Part shown: positions 6,805 through 8,557 of the stretch, one piece after another
How positions within the stretch are numbered: position 1 is the first letter of the stretch
Layout: each line of letters begins with the position of its first letter
Source of the DNA: Acholeplasmataceae bacterium
GTDB taxonomy: Bacteria; Bacillota_I; Bacilli_A; Acholeplasmatales; Acholeplasmataceae
Direction: 5' to 3'
Assembly: GCA_023264085.1 (NCBI GenBank)
Contig: JALQTF010000047.1
Location: 1 to 8,557, forward strand
DNA: 8,557 nucleotides
Position numbers and translations under genes: made by a program
Notes under the pieces: model-generated
The model's input: the letters and a program-made list of their open reading frames with translations, nothing else
What the model was told of the DNA's origin: nothing
The model's database searches: none

Positions 6805-8121
6805 ATGAAAGTAAAAGCAGTCGATTATGCACATGACGGACGTGGTGTTGTAAAAACAGGAAAAGACTTAGTGTTTGTACCTAATTTATTGATAGGCGAA
6901 GAAGCTGAAATCACGATCAGGTCAAATAAAAAAAATTATAGTATCGGTGAAGTAAAAAACTATCTTTCATTATCTAAAGAAAGAGTTACACCCCCTTGCA
7001 TGTATTATCAACAATGTGGTGGGTGTCAGCTTCAGCACATGACCTATGAACATCAATTAGAAATGAAACAAAAACGTGTCTCTGATGCACTCAAGCATAT
7101 CGCAAAATTATATGTACCGGTTGATGACATCATTAAAAGCACATCACCTTTTGAATATAGAAACAAAATTCAGATGGCATTTGCCAATACAAAAGAAGGG
7201 CTGATTGCTGGTTTTTATCAAGCAAAAACAAAAAAAGTTCTTAATATTAATACTTGTTTAATTGAGCATGAAGAAGGCAATCAAGTTATTCAAACATTAA
7301 AGATATTATTAGATTCTTATCATGTGAAAGCATATGATCCAATTACAAAAAAAGGTTGGATCAAACATGCGGTTGTAAAAAAAGGCATTTACACGAATGA
7401 ACTCATGCTCATCATTATTAGTCAAACAGAAGGGTTTAAAAAACAACCACAAATCATTTCAGCGCTCATTCAAAAACATCCCAATATTAAAACGATTATT
7501 CATCAAGTCAATCCTTCTATCTATAAAGTCATCGGTGATAAAGACCATATTATATATGGTGATGGTTTTATTCATGATACTTTGGGTGAGTTTACTTTTA
7601 AAATAAAACCTCAGTCGTTTTATCAAGTCAATCCACCTCAAGCAAAAAAATTATATGATCTTGCGTTAGAGCTTGCAAAAATCAATAAACAAGATACTGT
7701 GTTGGATGCATATAGTGGTGTAGGAACGATAAGTTTATTTGCTTCAAAAAAAGCAAAACATGTGACAGGTGTTGAACTCATTGAAGATGCAGTTTCTGAT
7801 GCAAACTATAATGCGACGATTAATCACATTGATAATGTGAAGTTTGTGTGTGCTGATGCAGAAACATTTATGGTTTCTAATCAATCACATTTTGATATTG
7901 TGATTGTGGATCCTCCAAGAGATGGTCTTAAACCTTCTTTTATTGAATCCATTAAAGCGATGAAACCTAAAAAGATGGTGTATATTTCTTGTGAACCCTC
8001 TTCTCTAGCAAGGGATTTAATGCAATTAAAAACATTGTTTCATGTTAAAAAAGTTGTCCCAGTGGATATGTTTAGTCAAACCTATCATGTAGAAAGTGTA
8101 TCATTGTTAGAACTCAAATAA
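6805..8121 (+). CDS. rlmD: 23S rRNA (uracil-C5)-methyltransferase, RlmD/RlmCD (TrmA/RumA) family
   Basis: A 438-residue SAM-dependent enzyme that makes 5-methyluridine in RNA, most likely in 23S rRNA. Order of parts: N-terminal TRAM RNA-binding domain (about 1-55; VDYAHDGRGVV), an iron-sulfur cluster motif CX5CX2C (C65, C71, C74, then C151, the four [4Fe-4S] ligands of RumA), a central RNA-binding region, and a Rossmann methyltransferase domain. In the latter, DAYSGVGTISLF (301-312) is SAM motif I, VDPPRDG (368-374) is motif IV, C396 in YISCEPSSLARDL is the nucleophile, and E430 in YHVESVSLLE is the general base; the 34-residue spacing matches RumA. Whether it modifies U747, U1939 or both (as Bacillus RlmCD) cannot be read. 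ATG 6805 is the only possible start, as an in-frame TGA lies at 6784; no clear Shine-Dalgarno precedes it. Confidence 0.94.
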   Translation: MKVKAVDYAHDGRGVVKTGKDLVFVPNLLIGEEAEITIRSNKKNYSIGEVKNYLSLSKERVTPPCMYYQQCGGCQLQHMTYEHQLEMKQKRVSDALKHIAKLYVPVDDIIKSTSPFEYRNKIQMAFANTKEGLIAGFYQAKTKKVLNINTCLIEHEEGNQVIQTLKILLDSYHVKAYDPITKKGWIKHAVVKKGIYTNELMLIIISQTEGFKKQPQIISALIQKHPNIKTIIHQVNPSIYKVIGDKDHIIYGDGFIHDTLGEFTFKIKPQSFYQVNPPQAKKLYDLALELAKINKQDTVLDAYSGVGTISLFASKKAKHVTGVELIEDAVSDANYNATINHIDNVKFVCADAETFMVSNQSHFDIVIVDPPRDGLKPSFIESIKAMKPKKMVYISCEPSSLARDLMQLKTLFHVKKVVPVDMFSQTYHVESVSLLELK

Positions 8122-8134
8122 TCTCTATGTAAAA

Positions 8135-8143
8135 TGCTATAAT
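8135..8143 (+). promoter_or_regulatory. Extended -10 promoter of the photolyase gene, predicted leaderless
   Basis: TGC followed by a perfect TATAAT (8138-8143) forms a strong extended -10. No -35 is seen at standard spacing. The hexamer ends 6 nt before the ATG at 8150, so a usual +1 would fall on or beside the A of the start codon. No Shine-Dalgarno-like sequence lies between, which agrees with a leaderless mRNA. Confidence 0.7.
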
Positions 8144-8149
8144 ATACCT

Positions 8150-8557
8150 ATGACACAAGTGGTATGGTTGAAGCGTGATTTACGGATAAGAGATCACGCA
8201 CCTCTATTTCAAGCAAGTCATTTAGGTGATGTATTACCGCTCTATATTTTAGAGCCTTTTTTGTTTGAAAAAGAGGTATTTTCAAAAAGACATCTCACAT
8301 TTATTGTTGAAAGTTTAGAAGATCTTAAGGCTTCATTAGCTGCAATTGGCTTACCTTTATTTGTTTATATCGGAAACGCGAAAGAAATATTCCAAAAAAT
8401 ATTTGATACTTACGGGAAATTTTGTTTGCATAGTCATATGGAGCATGGCACCAATCTCACCTATAAAAGAGATTTAGACATAAAAGCGTGGACGCTTCGT
8501 CATCAAGTCACGTGGACAGAATATAAAATTTTTGGTGTGAATCGAGCTCATGGTTTC
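8150..8557 (+). CDS. phrB: Photolyase/cryptochrome family protein, N-terminal part (3' end outside window)
   Basis: The first 136 residues, without a stop codon before the window edge, of a flavoprotein of the DNA photolyase/cryptochrome family (COG0415 type), which uses blue light to repair pyrimidine dimers. The start MTQVVWLKRDLRIRDHAPL is the typical first strand and helix of the alpha/beta antenna-binding domain. Further family marks are VLPLYILEP (28-36), SKRHLTFIVESLEDL, LGLPLFVYIGNA-like text around 64-75, HMEHGTNLTYKRDL in the place where relatives read HEETGNxxTYxRD, and VTWTEYKIFGVNR. The FAD-binding C-terminal domain is not in the window, so repair enzyme versus signalling cryptochrome cannot be decided. 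ATG 8150 is fixed by homology at the first strand. It follows the methyltransferase by 28 nt with its own promoter. Confidence 0.9.
   Translation, partial: MTQVVWLKRDLRIRDHAPLFQASHLGDVLPLYILEPFLFEKEVFSKRHLTFIVESLEDLKASLAAIGLPLFVYIGNAKEIFQKIFDTYGKFCLHSHMEHGTNLTYKRDLDIKAWTLRHQVTWTEYKIFGVNRAHGF

Noticed and set aside
1..8557. CRISPR array, tRNA or rRNA gene, insertion sequence or phage element
   Set aside because: No regularly spaced repeats, cloverleaf-like segments, transposase genes or terminal inverted repeats were seen; the window is almost fully covered by intact housekeeping and transport genes.

Overview
The window is AT-rich DNA from a low-GC Gram-positive-type bacterium. It uses the standard bacterial code: both mgtE paralogs begin or end on clean TGA signals (the second mgtE terminates with TGA, the first ends in the TGA of an ATGA overlap), and conserved tryptophans are TGG. 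AT-richness, short AT-only intergenic gaps, TGA as stop and a photolyase fit an Acholeplasma-like mollicute or a neighbouring lineage of Bacilli. This placement is an inference and was not tested by any search.

Layout, all genes on the + strand: (1) positions 1-320 hold the 3' end of an RND efflux pump gene, closed by a strong intrinsic terminator. (2) Positions 352-5258 hold a compact five-gene divalent-metal operon: a GufA-type ZIP transporter, a ZupT-type ZIP transporter, a full-length DtxR/MntR/SloR-type metalloregulator, and two diverged MgtE-family transporters. Gaps are 3 and 8 nt, then overlaps of 8 and 4 nt. (3) Positions 5256-6773 hold an M32 metallocarboxypeptidase, apparently with its own extended -10 promoter inside the end of the operon, followed by a terminator. 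(4) Positions 6805-8121 hold an iron-sulfur RNA uracil-5 methyltransferase of the RlmD/TrmA family, starting 9 nt after that terminator. (5) From 8150 to the window edge lies the N-terminal domain of a photolyase/cryptochrome, apparently transcribed from an extended -10 promoter so close to the ATG that the mRNA should be leaderless.

The most interesting part is the metal operon. Just downstream of its predicted promoter lies a perfect 20-bp palindrome (389-408) with an AAGGT-AT-ACCTT core, shaped like a DtxR/MntR-class operator and placed to block transcription. The regulator gene is third in the same operon, and its visible metal ligands match both metal sites of the streptococcal ScaR/SloR type. 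The simplest model is a self-regulated cassette in which the metal-loaded regulator shuts off two different ZIP importers and two MgtE-like proteins. A Mn/Fe/Zn-type regulator controlling a tandem MgtE pair raises the question of whether these MgtE paralogs really carry magnesium, and whether they work as a heterodimer.
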